Source: Pseudomonadota bacterium (GTDB lineage Bacteria > Desulfobacterota > Desulfobulbia > Desulfobulbales > Desulfocapsaceae). From it: DNA of 64,000 bases. This document shows positions 17,927 through 28,267 of the stretch, one piece after another (position 1 is the first letter of the stretch; each line of letters starts with the position of its first letter). The stretch covers positions 1-64,000 of the forward strand of contig JAHIUA010000043.1 in assembly GCA_018817385.1 (NCBI GenBank). Reading direction: 5' to 3'. Made by a program: the position numbers and the translations under genes. A model generated the notes under the pieces. The model worked only from the letters and a program-made list of their open reading frames with translations. It was not told the origin of the DNA and ran no database searches.

Positions 17927-18277
17927 TCAGCCACCTTTTGGTTTGGCAACTTCAGGGGCAGGTAAGCCTTCCTTGGTAAGCGGTCCGCCAATGGCTGAAC
18001 GGGAAACTTTGATGCGGACATTTTCGGCAATCTCCAGAGTCACTACACTGTCGGTAAGTCGGGTAATGGTTCCGTGAATGCCACCCTTGGTCACGACTTT
18101 GTTGCCGGTTTTAAGGTCGTTCAGAAACTGTTGCTGTTGTTTGGCCTGTTTCTGCTGGGGTCTGATGAGCATGAAGTAAAAGACGGCAAAAATGAGAATA
18201 AGGGGAATAAAAGAAGCAATGCCTCCTGCCCCTCCGGCTCCTGCTGCCGGGCCTGCTGCGTATGCAACTCCTGTCAT
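17927..18277 (-). CDS. yajC: Preprotein translocase accessory subunit YajC
   Basis: A 116-residue protein with an alanine- and glycine-rich start and one membrane helix (ASFIPLILIFAVFYFMLIRPQQKQ), then the conserved cytoplasmic domain (GNKVVTKGGIHGTITRL and VTLEIAENVRIKVSRSAI). YajC associates with SecDF and the Sec channel at the inner membrane. GGAGG precedes the start. It follows tgt with about 80 bases between, the order tgt-yajC seen in many bacteria, but the usual secD and secF are not downstream here. Confidence 0.9.
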   Translation of the reverse strand: MTGVAYAAGPAAGAGGAGGIASFIPLILIFAVFYFMLIRPQQKQAKQQQQFLNDLKTGNKVVTKGGIHGTITRLTDSVVTLEIAENVRIKVSRSAIGGPLTKEGLPAPEVAKPKGG

Positions 18278-18355
18278 GGTATTTCCTCCAATAAAAGAAC
18301 AAAATGTGAATGGCTAACGTAAGAGTGTGATTTTATCTTAGAGGAATATTTGTAA

Positions 18356-19495
<1,140 letters not shown>

Positions 19496-19599
19496 TTATA
19501 GCAAAGAGCGCTACTCTACCCGCTGGCTCCCACCTTTTCAAGTCCGGGGTTGCCGGATTGGCGAGGACAGGAGAAAAAGGTGAGAATGTCGGTCAGGAA

Positions 19600-20229
19600 T
19601 CAGTCTTGGCTTTGGCCCGTATCTTTTTTCTTTGCCATCTGTTCCCGCTCCAGTAAAATCCTTTTTCGTTTAATACCCCATCGATACCCCCCAACAGAGC
19701 CATCACGGCGGATGATTCTGTGACAGGGGATGAGCACTGCCACAGGATTTGCCCCGCAGGCGTTTGCCACGGCGCGAGCACTCTTGGGTCGGCCAATACG
19801 TTCTCCAAGTTCGCTGTAGGTGAGGGTGGTTCCTGGAGGAATAGCAATCAGACTCCTCCACACCTGTTGCTGGAACGTGGTTCCTTGGATGTCCAGAGGC
19901 AGGTGCAAATCTTTTGCCCGGCTGTCTATGTAGGCCACGATTTTCATGAGATCTTCGGAGAACGCTGAATTTGCAGCAGAGATCTGAGCCTTTGGAAATC
20001 GATTCTGGAGGGCAATGAGAAGAGGGCCTGGGGCGTCGTCCAGGCCAATGAAACAGATTCCCTTCTCTGTTGTTCCTGCCAGAACCCAGCCCAGGTCGCA
20101 GGGAGCAGAGGCCTGCTGAATGGAGAGTCCCACGCCTCCCCGTTGAGAGGTGGGGAGGGACATGCTCAGGTGCTGTGCACTTGTCTTTTGCGGGATGGGA
20201 TGTATCTTTTTGCTGCTTTGCTTTTTCAT
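19600..20229 (-). CDS. ogt: Methylated-DNA-protein cysteine methyltransferase (O6-alkylguanine repair)
   Basis: A 209-residue suicide repair protein. The alkyl-accepting C169 sits in IPCHRIIRRDGSVGGYRWG, with the upstream helix-turn-helix GTTFQQQVWRSLIAIPPGTTLTYSELG and the arginine finger in SARAVANACGANP. It transfers alkyl groups from O6-guanine to itself. The N-terminal half matches the short lead domain of Ogt/Ada-C. The first 20 or so residues are polar and may be an overcalled start, with M23 as an alternative. Confidence 0.9.
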   Translation of the reverse strand: MKKQSSKKIHPIPQKTSAQHLSMSLPTSQRGGVGLSIQQASAPCDLGWVLAGTTEKGICFIGLDDAPGPLLIALQNRFPKAQISAANSAFSEDLMKIVAYIDSRAKDLHLPLDIQGTTFQQQVWRSLIAIPPGTTLTYSELGERIGRPKSARAVANACGANPVAVLIPCHRIIRRDGSVGGYRWGIKRKRILLEREQMAKKKDTGQSQD

Positions 20230-20490
20230 GAATGGACCTGAATGTCGGTGGCTCTGCTCTTACCTTCTCAGGTTGCAGTATAAATCTTTTTTTGTTCGGA
20301 AACACCCTTCTTCTTGTCTTCTGATCAAGAAAGAGAGTCAGGAAAGCAAGAGAGGTTGAGAGAATGGATTCTGTAGAGAGCCTGAAATGACAGGAATATT
20401 GTCAGGGAATTTGACTAATTGGCTATCTATTGACTATAGTGGAACAGGGTAGTATGAAACCTGTCTGAAAGAAAGAAGGGAGAGTGGGCA

Positions 20491-21033
20491 GTGGCAGCGG
20501 GAATGGATAGGGTTCGCAAAAGGAAGGAAAAGCATGGAGGACAGTTTTTTGCCCTCTGTTTTTGCCTTTTCTGGGCAGTGGTGTTGCCCGCAGCAGGGGG
20601 GGCGGCGCAGTCTGAAAGCGCGGCGTGGCTGTCCAGCCATAACCGGTACCGCAGCCGCCATCACAGTGCGCCTCTGCAATGGTCCGCTATGATCGCAGAC
20701 AGCGCTCGGGCTTACGCTGCAACCTGCCCCAAAGGCCATTCCGCTTCCGCTTATGGAGAAAATATTTCCTGGGCAACCTATGGGCAGAGTCCGCAAAGCG
20801 TGGTTGACTACTGGTATAGTGAGGAGCCTGGGTATGACTATGAGCGTCCCGGATTCTCTCCCGGCATCGGACATTTTACTCAGATTGTGTGGAAGAATAG
20901 CACCGAGGTTGGTTGCGGTTGCAGATCTGATTGCCCTGATGGGTACAGTAATGTCTGTGTCTGTCAGTATAATCCGCCGGGTAATTATCGTAACAGATTT
21001 AGCGAAAACGTTCTGCCTTCCCATGCAAAGTAG
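20491..21033 (+). CDS. Secreted CAP-superfamily (SCP/PR-1-like) protein
   Basis: A 180-residue exported protein. A basic start and hydrophobic stretch (FFALCFCLFWAVVLPAAGGA) form a signal peptide. The CAP domain follows, with WLSSHNRYRSRHHSAPLQW, YGENISWA, GHFTQIVWKNSTEVGCG and the closing CVCQYNPPGNY, which contain the two cavity histidines and the cysteine pairs. The layout is close to plant PR-1 and fungal secreted members; bacterial roles are poorly known. The GTG at 20491 is favoured by GGGAG upstream, with ATG 20503 as the alternative. The CYTH gene follows after nine bases. Confidence 0.85.
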   Translation: MAAGMDRVRKRKEKHGGQFFALCFCLFWAVVLPAAGGAAQSESAAWLSSHNRYRSRHHSAPLQWSAMIADSARAYAATCPKGHSASAYGENISWATYGQSPQSVVDYWYSEEPGYDYERPGFSPGIGHFTQIVWKNSTEVGCGCRSDCPDGYSNVCVCQYNPPGNYRNRFSENVLPSHAK

Positions 21034-21042
21034 GAGAGGATC

Positions 21043-21528
21043 GTGGGTGTAGAAATTGAAAGAAAATTTCTGGTAAAAGACAATTCCTGGATGCAGGGAG
21101 CAAAAGGGAAACTCTATTGTCAGGGCTATCTGAGCCGGGAAAAAGAGCGAACGGTACGGGTGCGCCGAGTGGAAGATGAGGCTTTTTTGACAATCAAAGG
21201 CGGCAGTGATGGTCCTTCCCGTCTGGAGTATGAGTATGCAATTCCGCTGGCAGATGGACAGGAACTGCTGGACAATCTTTGTCAACAGCCGCTGATTGAA
21301 AAAGTACGTTACCGGGTTCCGTATGCAGAAATGGTCTGGGAGGTGGACGAGTTCCGTGGCGCCAACACGGGACTTGTGGTTGCGGAAATAGAACTTATCT
21401 CCCCGGAACAGGAGATTCTGAGACCTCCCTGGCTGGGTGAGGAGGTGACCGGTGATTCGCGCTACTACAATTCCAGCCTTGTGGTCAGGCCATATACATC
21501 TAAGTTGTTTACTCAGCATACGCCTTGA
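21043..21528 (+). CDS. CYTH-domain phosphatase-like protein
   Basis: A 161-residue single CYTH domain. It begins with the signature GVEIERKFLV and has the basic tunnel residues in RTVRVRRVEDEAFLTIKGG and RLEYEYAIP, and the acidic strand GLVVAEIELISPEQE. Stand-alone bacterial CYTH proteins mostly hydrolyse tripolyphosphate or thiamine triphosphate using magnesium. The start is GTG with GGAGAGG upstream. It sits between the CAP gene and a PP2C-type regulator and may be co-transcribed with both. Confidence 0.85.
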   Translation: MGVEIERKFLVKDNSWMQGAKGKLYCQGYLSREKERTVRVRRVEDEAFLTIKGGSDGPSRLEYEYAIPLADGQELLDNLCQQPLIEKVRYRVPYAEMVWEVDEFRGANTGLVVAEIELISPEQEILRPPWLGEEVTGDSRYYNSSLVVRPYTSKLFTQHTP

Positions 21529-21557
21529 AAAAAACTGAAAGGATACCCGGAACCATC

Positions 21558-22757
21558 ATGAATCAGCAGCAGAGGGAAACTGTTCTTGTCATTGAAGATG
21601 ATCTGGTCAACCGGGAACTTCTGAAGATGATCCTGAAAAAAGCAGGTTACTTGGTGATTACTGCGGAAAATGGGTGCTCAGGAGTGGAAAAAGTTCAGAC
21701 TGAGCTGCCTGATCTGGTTCTCCTCGATATTGTCATGCCGGAGATGGATGGAATAACCGCATGCAGAATCTTGAAAAACGATCCCCTGACCCTGGATATA
21801 CCGATCTTGATGATTTCTTCCCTGACCAGTGTCAAGGACAAAGTAGACTGCTTTGATGTCGGCGCTGCAGATTATTTACCCAAGCCTTTTCAGCCTCAGG
21901 AGGTATTGGTCAGGGTGCGAACCCATCTCAAACTGAGGAAACTCTACCGCACGGTGGTGGAAAATAATAGATTGCTTGAGGAAAAACAAAAGGTCCTTGA
22001 TCAGGATCTGTCAGCTGCTGCAAAAGTGCAGCAACACCTCCTTCCCCAGACACTGCCGCTGACGGCCATGGAGTTTTCCTGGTATTTTCAACCCTGTCAG
22101 CAGGTGAGTGGGGATATCTTCAATGTCTTTCGTCTGGATGCAGACCATATGGCCTTGTATATGGTAGATGTCAGTGGGCACGGGGTCTCGGCGGCCTTGA
22201 TTACCGCCCTGGTTTCGGAGTTTTTTTCTACACATGGAGGGCGACTGAAAGAGGAGCAGGGTAAGTCTTCTTGTCGTATTCGCAGGCCTGTTGAGGTGGT
22301 GGCGCTTCTGGACAAAGAGTTCCCTCTCGAGCGTTTTGGCTGTTACTTCACTATTTTTTATCTGATTGTCGATGTTCATAGCGGCGAATATACCTACTGT
22401 TCGGCCGGCCACCCTTCACCCTTCCTGGTCAGCAGCGATGGTGATTCCCTCGCCTTGAAAGAGGGCGGAGTTCCCATTGGCATGGGGACACTGGCTCCGC
22501 CTCCTGATGAAGGGAGTGGTTGTTTTCAGGCAGGTCAGCGCTTGCTGCTCTACACCGATGGGGTTTCGGAGTACGAAACCCGGGAAGGCCTGATGTATGG
22601 TTCGCAACGCCTGCAGGAAATATTGCGTGGCATGGTGACATCTCCACTGGCAGAGGTCAAGGCCGCGCTGCTCCAGGATATTCGGGAGTTTGGTGAAGGG
22701 ATGGAGGCAAAGGATGACATGAGCTTTCTGCTCATGGAATTTCACCGGGAAGAGTAA
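21558..22757 (+). CDS. Response regulator fused to a PP2C/SpoIIE-type phosphatase
   Basis: About 399 residues. The receiver domain is at roughly 8-125 (TVLVIEDDLVNRELL, acceptor in LVLLDIVMPEMDG, conserved lysine in YLPKPFQP). A coiled linker follows, then an RsbU-type serine phosphatase domain (QHLLPQTLPL, QVSGDIFNVF, LYMVDVSGHGVSAAL, YCSAGHPSPF, LLLYTDGVSE, KDDMSFLLME) with the metal-binding aspartates present. Such proteins dephosphorylate anti-anti-sigma factors or similar partners after phosphorylation by a kinase. An earlier TTG at 21525 overlaps the previous stop, but the ATG at 21558 fits the domain start better. Confidence 0.85.
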   Translation: MNQQQRETVLVIEDDLVNRELLKMILKKAGYLVITAENGCSGVEKVQTELPDLVLLDIVMPEMDGITACRILKNDPLTLDIPILMISSLTSVKDKVDCFDVGAADYLPKPFQPQEVLVRVRTHLKLRKLYRTVVENNRLLEEKQKVLDQDLSAAAKVQQHLLPQTLPLTAMEFSWYFQPCQQVSGDIFNVFRLDADHMALYMVDVSGHGVSAALITALVSEFFSTHGGRLKEEQGKSSCRIRRPVEVVALLDKEFPLERFGCYFTIFYLIVDVHSGEYTYCSAGHPSPFLVSSDGDSLALKEGGVPIGMGTLAPPPDEGSGCFQAGQRLLLYTDGVSEYETREGLMYGSQRLQEILRGMVTSPLAEVKAALLQDIREFGEGMEAKDDMSFLLMEFHREE

Positions 22758-22851
22758 CTTGTCTCCGTCGGGGAGAGGAGAAGGGGATGCCTTTGCCTCG
22801 GATTTGTAGTACATTCCCGTTTCTGGAAAGGACCTTGATGAGCAATGCCAG

Positions 22852-23922
22852 TTACTTATCAGCAAGAGTCAGTTTCCGGATAGCCTTTTCCTTCTCCATT
22901 ATGTCATGGAGAAGGGAAAACTGTACCAGGGCTCTGTGCAGAGTCTCTTCCGGGCTGCGACACTTGAAGTAGATACCACCTTCCAGATAGTCCGCAAAAA
23001 AACGCAGTCCCAGTTCAAAGGTGATCGACTTTACTCCGTCGTAGATCAATGTTCTGTCAACGGGGGTGAGGAGTTGGCCTGCCTCCTCTAAAAATCCTTG
23101 TAATGTGATCCGGCAGAGGTCGAGGTCAAACCGTATCTGGTCTGGTTCGCTGTCTTCTCCTCCGCTGTTGCAGGTGGAACGTAAACAGTCACCCAGGTCG
23201 TGTTGGAGGAGACCCGGTCCTACGGTGTCCAGATCGATGAGGCTGATGGCCAGCCCACTTTTCGGGTCAAAGAGGACATTGGCGATTTTGGGGTCTCCAT
23301 GGATGATTCGGGTCCGGAGATCTCCCCTGGTAAGTGCCCTTTCCAGGGAGAGGCTGTGGGTGCGGTTTTTTCTGATCGTTTCCAGGCAAAATCGAATAGC
23401 TGCAGAGTTATGATTCAGGCCATTGGCGAGCAGCTGATCATAGTGGCAGAGATAGGCACTGAGCTGATGAAATCCTGGCAGGGGCGTTTGTATCTTCTCG
23501 ACATCCAGGCCAGTGAGTCTTTTGTGAAAATGGCCAAGAGCCCAACCCGTCTGTTCAGCCAGGAGGGGATTGTCTGCTCGGGAAACAGTGACGCTGTCTT
23601 TGATATGGGAAAGGGCCCGCCACGTCGAGCCGTTATTGTCGAGTATTGAGAGAGAACCGTCCAGGGCTGGAACGAGCACTGCTTCTTCCCATCGTTGTCC
23701 GCCAGTATCTGGACGGGATGCCAGATGACGGCTCAGTTCCTGCAGGTTGTCGATCAGAACCTGAGGACAAGGAAAGACCTGGCCGTTGATGCGTTGAAGA
23801 ACGATGGCTCGCCTGTCTGTACGGACCAGAAACGTATCGTTGATGTTTCCCTGGCCAAGGGTTGACACCTGTGCCGCGCTGATAGCGGGGCAGTAGCGGC
23901 TAAGGATTTCCTGGGGGGGCAT
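22852..23922 (-). CDS. Aminoglycoside-phosphotransferase-fold kinase
   Basis: About 356 residues with the kinase-like APH fold. The lead loop is LGQGNINDTFLVRTDRRAIVLQRIN, the catalytic loop is IIHGDPKIANVLFD and the metal-binding motif is SLIDLDTVGPG. It resembles proteins annotated as sugar or choline kinase-like, such as N-acetylhexosamine 1-kinases, but the substrate cannot be fixed. The ATG at 23922 overlaps the acyltransferase stop as TGATG; an in-frame ATG at 23934 is also possible. The pairing with an acyltransferase suggests cell-surface sugar or lipid modification. Confidence 0.75.
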   Translation of the reverse strand: MPPQEILSRYCPAISAAQVSTLGQGNINDTFLVRTDRRAIVLQRINGQVFPCPQVLIDNLQELSRHLASRPDTGGQRWEEAVLVPALDGSLSILDNNGSTWRALSHIKDSVTVSRADNPLLAEQTGWALGHFHKRLTGLDVEKIQTPLPGFHQLSAYLCHYDQLLANGLNHNSAAIRFCLETIRKNRTHSLSLERALTRGDLRTRIIHGDPKIANVLFDPKSGLAISLIDLDTVGPGLLQHDLGDCLRSTCNSGGEDSEPDQIRFDLDLCRITLQGFLEEAGQLLTPVDRTLIYDGVKSITFELGLRFFADYLEGGIYFKCRSPEETLHRALVQFSLLHDIMEKEKAIRKLTLADK

Positions 23923-25061
23923 CAGGGGGAGCATGGGCAAGAGGCATCCTCTTTTGCTACCAGACGGTAGTGCGAGGTTTTTTGGAGGAAAGGGCCCTCG
24001 ATCAGATGATAGGAACAGGCTGCTGTGAGAAGAATGGCAAGGATGAGCAAGGGAAAAGCCAGCCATGGGTGTGGCTGCAAGAGGCCAAAGGAGGTGCAGA
24101 GCTGAATAAGTGGAAAGTGAAAGATATAGACGCCGTAGGAGATGTCTCCATATCTTCCCCAATTGCCTGTATAGGGGAGACAGACAGCAAGGGAGATGAC
24201 GGTAATGGCCAGGGCCAAGGGGTACAGGGGCGGGAAAAAACTATAGCCCTTTACGGTCAGAAAGAGGAGGCTGGAGAAGAACAGTTTCCGCCAATGTTTT
24301 TTGAACAAGGAAAAATAGAGATACATTCCTCCGCCGGCGAGGAAAAAGGTCAGTTGCCCGGGGAGCTGTTTTTCCAGCCTGAGATAGATATCCAGTCCGC
24401 TGCTGTGGTAGAGATGGACGAAGAGGGCAGAGTAACCGATTGATGCAGCATAGAGAAGGCAAAGGATAAGCCATTTTTTCCTGTTTCTCAAGAGAAGGAA
24501 GATGAGGGGGAGCGAAAGGTAAAACATAACCTCGACTTTGATGGTCCAGAGTGGAGCATTGATAACTTGCAAGGGATTGGCGCTGAATATTTCGGGAAGA
24601 TCCGGCTGGAGGAAATTGAGAAAGAAAAGGTTGGCCAGGAGGTAGCGAAACCATTCTCGGGAGAATAAGAGTTCTGCTTCTGGAGGGGCCAGCAGGGGGA
24701 GGAAAAAGGCCGCTAGGACAACCACTGTCACATACGCCGGATAGATCCTTCGAAGTCGTTTGTTCAGATAGGAAAAAAGGCTGGAAGAACGCTCATAACT
24801 TCTGAAAATAAGAAAACCGCTGACTACGAAAAAACAATCGACAGCTACCCCTGAATGAAAATAATAACCTAAAGGGATAAAGGCACGGACACCACTGACC
24901 GCTCCCAGGTGAGCCAGGCAGACATTGAAGGCCAGGATAAGGCGGAGAAGGTCAAAATTGTTGTTATGCGGAATATCTGCCACAGAGTCTTTCCGATGAG
25001 ACGTTTGTAGTACCTGACAGTTCAGGAAAAGGGACTGAAGGTTGAGGGCTGAAGGGAACAC
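23922..25061 (-). CDS. Acyltransferase-3 family membrane protein
   Basis: About 379 residues with ten or so membrane helices, an integral membrane O-acyltransferase of the OafA type. The family start FDLLRLILAFNVCLAHLG carries the conserved histidine. SGVAVDCFFVVSGFLIF, the basic loop RLRRIYPAY, LWTIKVEVMFYLSLP and YGDISYGVYIFHFPLIQ are further marks. It likely acetylates a surface polysaccharide. The start is uncertain; GTG 25061 gives a lead of about 35 residues, and GTG 24983, just before ADIPHNNNFD, has a fair ribosome site. Confidence 0.8.
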   Translation of the reverse strand: MFPSALNLQSLFLNCQVLQTSHRKDSVADIPHNNNFDLLRLILAFNVCLAHLGAVSGVRAFIPLGYYFHSGVAVDCFFVVSGFLIFRSYERSSSLFSYLNKRLRRIYPAYVTVVVLAAFFLPLLAPPEAELLFSREWFRYLLANLFFLNFLQPDLPEIFSANPLQVINAPLWTIKVEVMFYLSLPLIFLLLRNRKKWLILCLLYAASIGYSALFVHLYHSSGLDIYLRLEKQLPGQLTFFLAGGGMYLYFSLFKKHWRKLFFSSLLFLTVKGYSFFPPLYPLALAITVISLAVCLPYTGNWGRYGDISYGVYIFHFPLIQLCTSFGLLQPHPWLAFPLLILAILLTAACSYHLIEGPFLQKTSHYRLVAKEDASCPCSP

Positions 25062-25369
25062 ACCATCCCTGGGATTTGTTTTGTCCTGTTGATGTCAAAA
25101 ATCCCAATTGTGTCTTCTTTGATGGTGTTTTTTCCTTTTCAATCGTTATCTTCACCATTGGAGGAGTTGTTGCAGATAACAATTTATCCGGCATCCCCAA
25201 CACCTTTTCTTTAGTCTGGGACTATACTCTATTCTTTGTTGTTTTGCTCCTTGAACCCTCTGCAAAAAAAATCGCCGGCAGATGAGAAGAGGGTACCCCA
25301 TGTGAAACCAGCAACGGCACAGTGGCTTGCTGCCGACTGTGCCGTTGCTGAAGAAGTGAACATTTGGAA
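25062..25369. other. Intergenic region with a strong hairpin
   Basis: Holds the promoter side of the acyltransferase gene and, at 25309-25350, a 15-bp perfect hairpin beyond the end of the rhodanese-like gene. No gene was seen. Confidence 0.5.
25309..25350. terminator. Hairpin after the rhodanese-like gene
   Basis: CAGCAACGGCACAGT at 25309-25323 is the exact reverse complement of ACTGTGCCGTTGCTG at 25336-25350. It lies about 20 bases past the rhodanese-like stop on the minus strand. The T run is missing. Confidence 0.55.
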
Positions 25370-25941
25370 TTATAGCTGTTTAACGCCATCGTCGCTGAGG
25401 TACCGTTTGGCCTTGCGTTTCAATTTGGCATCAGCCTGTACTTTTTTGAAGAGGAAAGGGTAGCCTGCCCGGAACCAGACGATCTGCTCCGGGGCATATC
25501 CCCATTCGGTGATGGCGGCGAAAGTGGCATTGTAGCTGCGATGGCATTTCGGTCCCTGGCAGAAAAAGGCAATGGTTGCCTTGTCTTTGGCAATGCCTTT
25601 GTCGGCCAGGGCCTTATCCAGTGACTCTTGGGTCAGAGTGTTTTCCGGAAGGCCTTTTTTATTGTAAATGAGGAGAACAGCATCCTGGACGGTGCCTTTT
25701 TTGAAGAAGCTTTCCGGGCGAGTATCCACCCAGAGGATATTTTCACCCTCTTGCAGGTGGGTCACGGCCTCATCCTCATCCCATACATCTACTCCCCAGG
25801 GCAGTTTTTATAGGCGTTGGCCAGTTGATCCGCAGGGATTTTTCCCTTGTCCACCTCCTGCGCTACAAGTGGTGTCGACAGACAGAGACAAAAAATGGCC
25901 AAAATGGCGAGATGTACGAATTTGGAAAAGATTTTTGGCAT
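25370..25941 (-). pseudogene. Exported rhodanese-like protein, split by a one-base frameshift
   Basis: From ATG 25941, with a strong AGGAGG site, the frame encodes a signal peptide (HLAILAIFCLCLSTPLVAQE) and then KIPADQLANAYKN before running into a stop. In the -1 frame the protein continues LPWGVDVWDEDEAVTHLQEGENILWVDTRPES to the stop at 25370, with the rhodanese fold and a cysteine loop FFCQGPKCHRSYNA. The frames join at a run of five A at 25805-25809; six A would restore about 190 residues. This is either a real mutation, a sequencing error in a homopolymer, or less likely programmed slippage, since the site is not a canonical slippery heptamer. Rhodaneses move sulfane sulfur. Confidence 0.65.
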
Positions 25942-25983
25942 GCATTCCTCCTTGGAATGAGGTTAAGGGTTAGGGAAGAGAAA

Positions 25984-27987
25984 TTAGCTTTTCAGGGTAA
26001 ATGACTTCACCTGGTTGCGCAGAGTTGTGGCTATGGATTCAAGTTCCTGTGCCGAGGTGTTGAGAGCAACCATCGTTTCACTGGTAACGGTCGCCGAATT
26101 ACTGATGTCTGTTATATTTTTTGAAAATCCAGTGGTTCTTTGATGGGCAATGGAGATGTTGTTGGAAATATTATTGGCCACTGAGGACTGTTCGTTGACT
26201 GCGGCGGTGATTATAAGGGATGATTCATTTACCGATTCGATAACAGTGGAGATATTTTTGGCAGCAGAAACTGCTTCTGTTGTGAACTTTTGGATATTTT
26301 CAATGTCAGTGTGAATGGCATGGGCTGTGTTCATGCTTTGGCTGGCCAGAACTTTTACTTCCGAAGCAACCACGGCAAACCCTTTACCTGCGTCACCGGC
26401 CCGTGCTGCTTCAATGGTTGCATTCAAGGCCAGAAGATTGGTTTGATCTGCAAATTCGGTGATGGATTCGTTGGCTTTTCCTATGCTGATAACGACCTTA
26501 CTCAGCTGTTCAATGACATCGGAGGACTTTTTGGCAATCTGTTTGGCCTCGTGAGTGGTCTGACTGCTTGTCTTGGTGTTATCACTGATTTCTTTTATGG
26601 AGGCTGACATCTCTTCGGTGGCACTGGCAATGAGCTGGAGGTTGGTGGTGACAGATGCAAAGGATACTTCAAGTTCCTGAGTTCTGGATTCGATGATCCT
26701 TGAGGAAATATCAAGGTCATCTGAGAGTGCGGAGACCTGGCGGGATGTCTGGAGGAGATTGTCTGCCTTGTCGCTGATATTACGAATGATTGAACCAATA
26801 TTGTCAGTGATGGAAGTAAGGGCTTTTCCCAGGACATCCTGATCCGAATAGATGTCAATCTGTACGGCAAGATTTCCTTCTGCAATGGCCTTTGCCTGTC
26901 GGGACCGTTCCTGGATATGAGCGCCCATGGTGTTGAGGGCAGCACTCATTTCATTGAGCTCTTTGCTTGCCTGTGCCTGAAGAGAAGAGGAGCTGTCACC
27001 GGAGGCAAGTGCTGCTGCAAAAGCTATTACCTCTCTGATGGGGGCAATGATCCCCTTGCTTATTGCGAGAAGGGCCAATATCTGGGAGAGGAGAACAATG
27101 GCCAGGGTGATAGACAGACCGTAAAGCCAGCGTTTTTTCTCGGCCCGGACAAATTTTGTGGCATCACTGATAACCAGTAAATGACCGATAGCCTCTTCGT
27201 TGGGAGCAGACAGAGGAAGGATGTCGGCCAGAAAATCTGTGGACTGGGCTGTGGTCTGGATAAAAGAACTGTTTTGAAGATCTTCAGGTAAGGCTGGCAA
27301 TAATCTGTTGCTCAGTTCCTCGTTGGTGGAATAATTGATGACCCGACGTGTGGAATCGTAGAGCATTACCGTATTGGTGGTCAATTCGGCAATCTGCTCT
27401 ATCCAGAGGGCTGAATCCAGCGCAAGTTCAACATAGCCGATTGTATTGTCATTATCATCGGTGATCACTGTGGTCACAGAGTAGACAACAGGAAAGGAAT
27501 CCGTTGCTCGTCCAGGGCCGCGATAGAAAAAGTGAAACTCAAAGTCTTCCGCAGCCATCCGAAAAAGCGGTTGCAGGTTGTTTGGTAACGGGCTGAAGTA
27601 CGGGGGAAGGTTCCTGGCATGCTGGAGAAGAATTCTATAGTTGACATCATAGACGATGAAGCGGACAATTTGTTGTTCCTGCAGGGAGAGAAACAGGCCA
27701 TCAAGAACCATTTTTGAACTGCTGTCCTTGGGATTTTCTATGAAATTGAGGAGCTCGTCAGTATTTAAGACATTCGTTAATGCTTTTTCAATCCGCGGTT
27801 GCTGACTGGAGATGGCCCCGTTCAAGGCAATGGTGTCGGCGATATGCATGGTCCTGTTGCGATCCTGCTTCAACGCTTCGGTTCCCTGATCATATATGGA
27901 AAAAAAGACCGGGAGAAGGAGGAGGATAGGCAGGCAAATCATGCCCATTATTTTAATCTTTAAGGAGAACGTATTGAGAAAGTTCAT
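25984..27987 (-). CDS. Methyl-accepting chemotaxis protein with a large periplasmic sensor
   Basis: A 667-residue chemoreceptor. The first helix is at about 13-30 ([20 protein letters not shown]). A periplasmic Cache-like region of about 250 residues follows ([20 protein letters not shown], then [12 protein letters not shown]), then the second helix around 288-312, HAMP-type segments, and the signalling region. The hairpin tip is [19 protein letters not shown] with [15 protein letters not shown]. The ligand is unknown. It is transcribed alone, and its signalling tip is slightly different from the receptor at 9146-10873, so the two are not recent duplicates. Confidence 0.9.
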   Translation of the reverse strand: MNFLNTFSLKIKIMGMICLPILLLLPVFFSIYDQGTEALKQDRNRTMHIADTIALNGAISSQQPRIEKALTNVLNTDELLNFIENPKDSSSKMVLDGLFLSLQEQQIVRFIVYDVNYRILLQHARNLPPYFSPLPNNLQPLFRMAAEDFEFHFFYRGPGRATDSFPVVYSVTTVITDDNDNTIGYVELALDSALWIEQIAELTTNTVMLYDSTRRVINYSTNEELSNRLLPALPEDLQNSSFIQTTAQSTDFLADILPLSAPNEEAIGHLLVISDATKFVRAEKKRWLYGLSITLAIVLLSQILALLAISKGIIAPIREVIAFAAALASGDSSSSLQAQASKELNEMSAALNTMGAHIQERSRQAKAIAEGNLAVQIDIYSDQDVLGKALTSITDNIGSIIRNISDKADNLLQTSRQVSALSDDLDISSRIIESRTQELEVSFASVTTNLQLIASATEEMSASIKEISDNTKTSSQTTHEAKQIAKKSSDVIEQLSKVVISIGKANESITEFADQTNLLALNATIEAARAGDAGKGFAVVASEVKVLASQSMNTAHAIHTDIENIQKFTTEAVSAAKNISTVIESVNESSLIITAAVNEQSSVANNISNNISIAHQRTTGFSKNITDISNSATVTSETMVALNTSAQELESIATTLRNQVKSFTLKS

Positions 27988-28267
27988 ATGTGGACATGAA
28001 GGGAAAAATGATTGTCAGGTTTTGGCCCAGAGCCTTTTTCAATGCCTGGCTATTTGTAGTGTATGTCAATTAAGGATCGTTTCAAAAAGAGTGTATCACA
28101 AGAGCGTATGAAAATGAAATGGTTGATCTCGTTTTTAGGGAATAATTTCGATGAAGGCCCTGAAAACACTCAATCCTGGCTGTCGCCAGGTGCGAAAAGG
28201 AGAACTGTTGTCATTTCTTTTTCATTGAAGAGAGGGTCGATAGATTCCAGTGCCACAAATGACAGGC

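Noticed and set aside
25800-25815. Programmed -1 frameshifting in the rhodanese-like gene
   Set aside because: The site reads T AAA AAC, which is not a canonical slippery heptamer because the P-site tRNA would lose pairing, and no downstream pseudoknot was evident.
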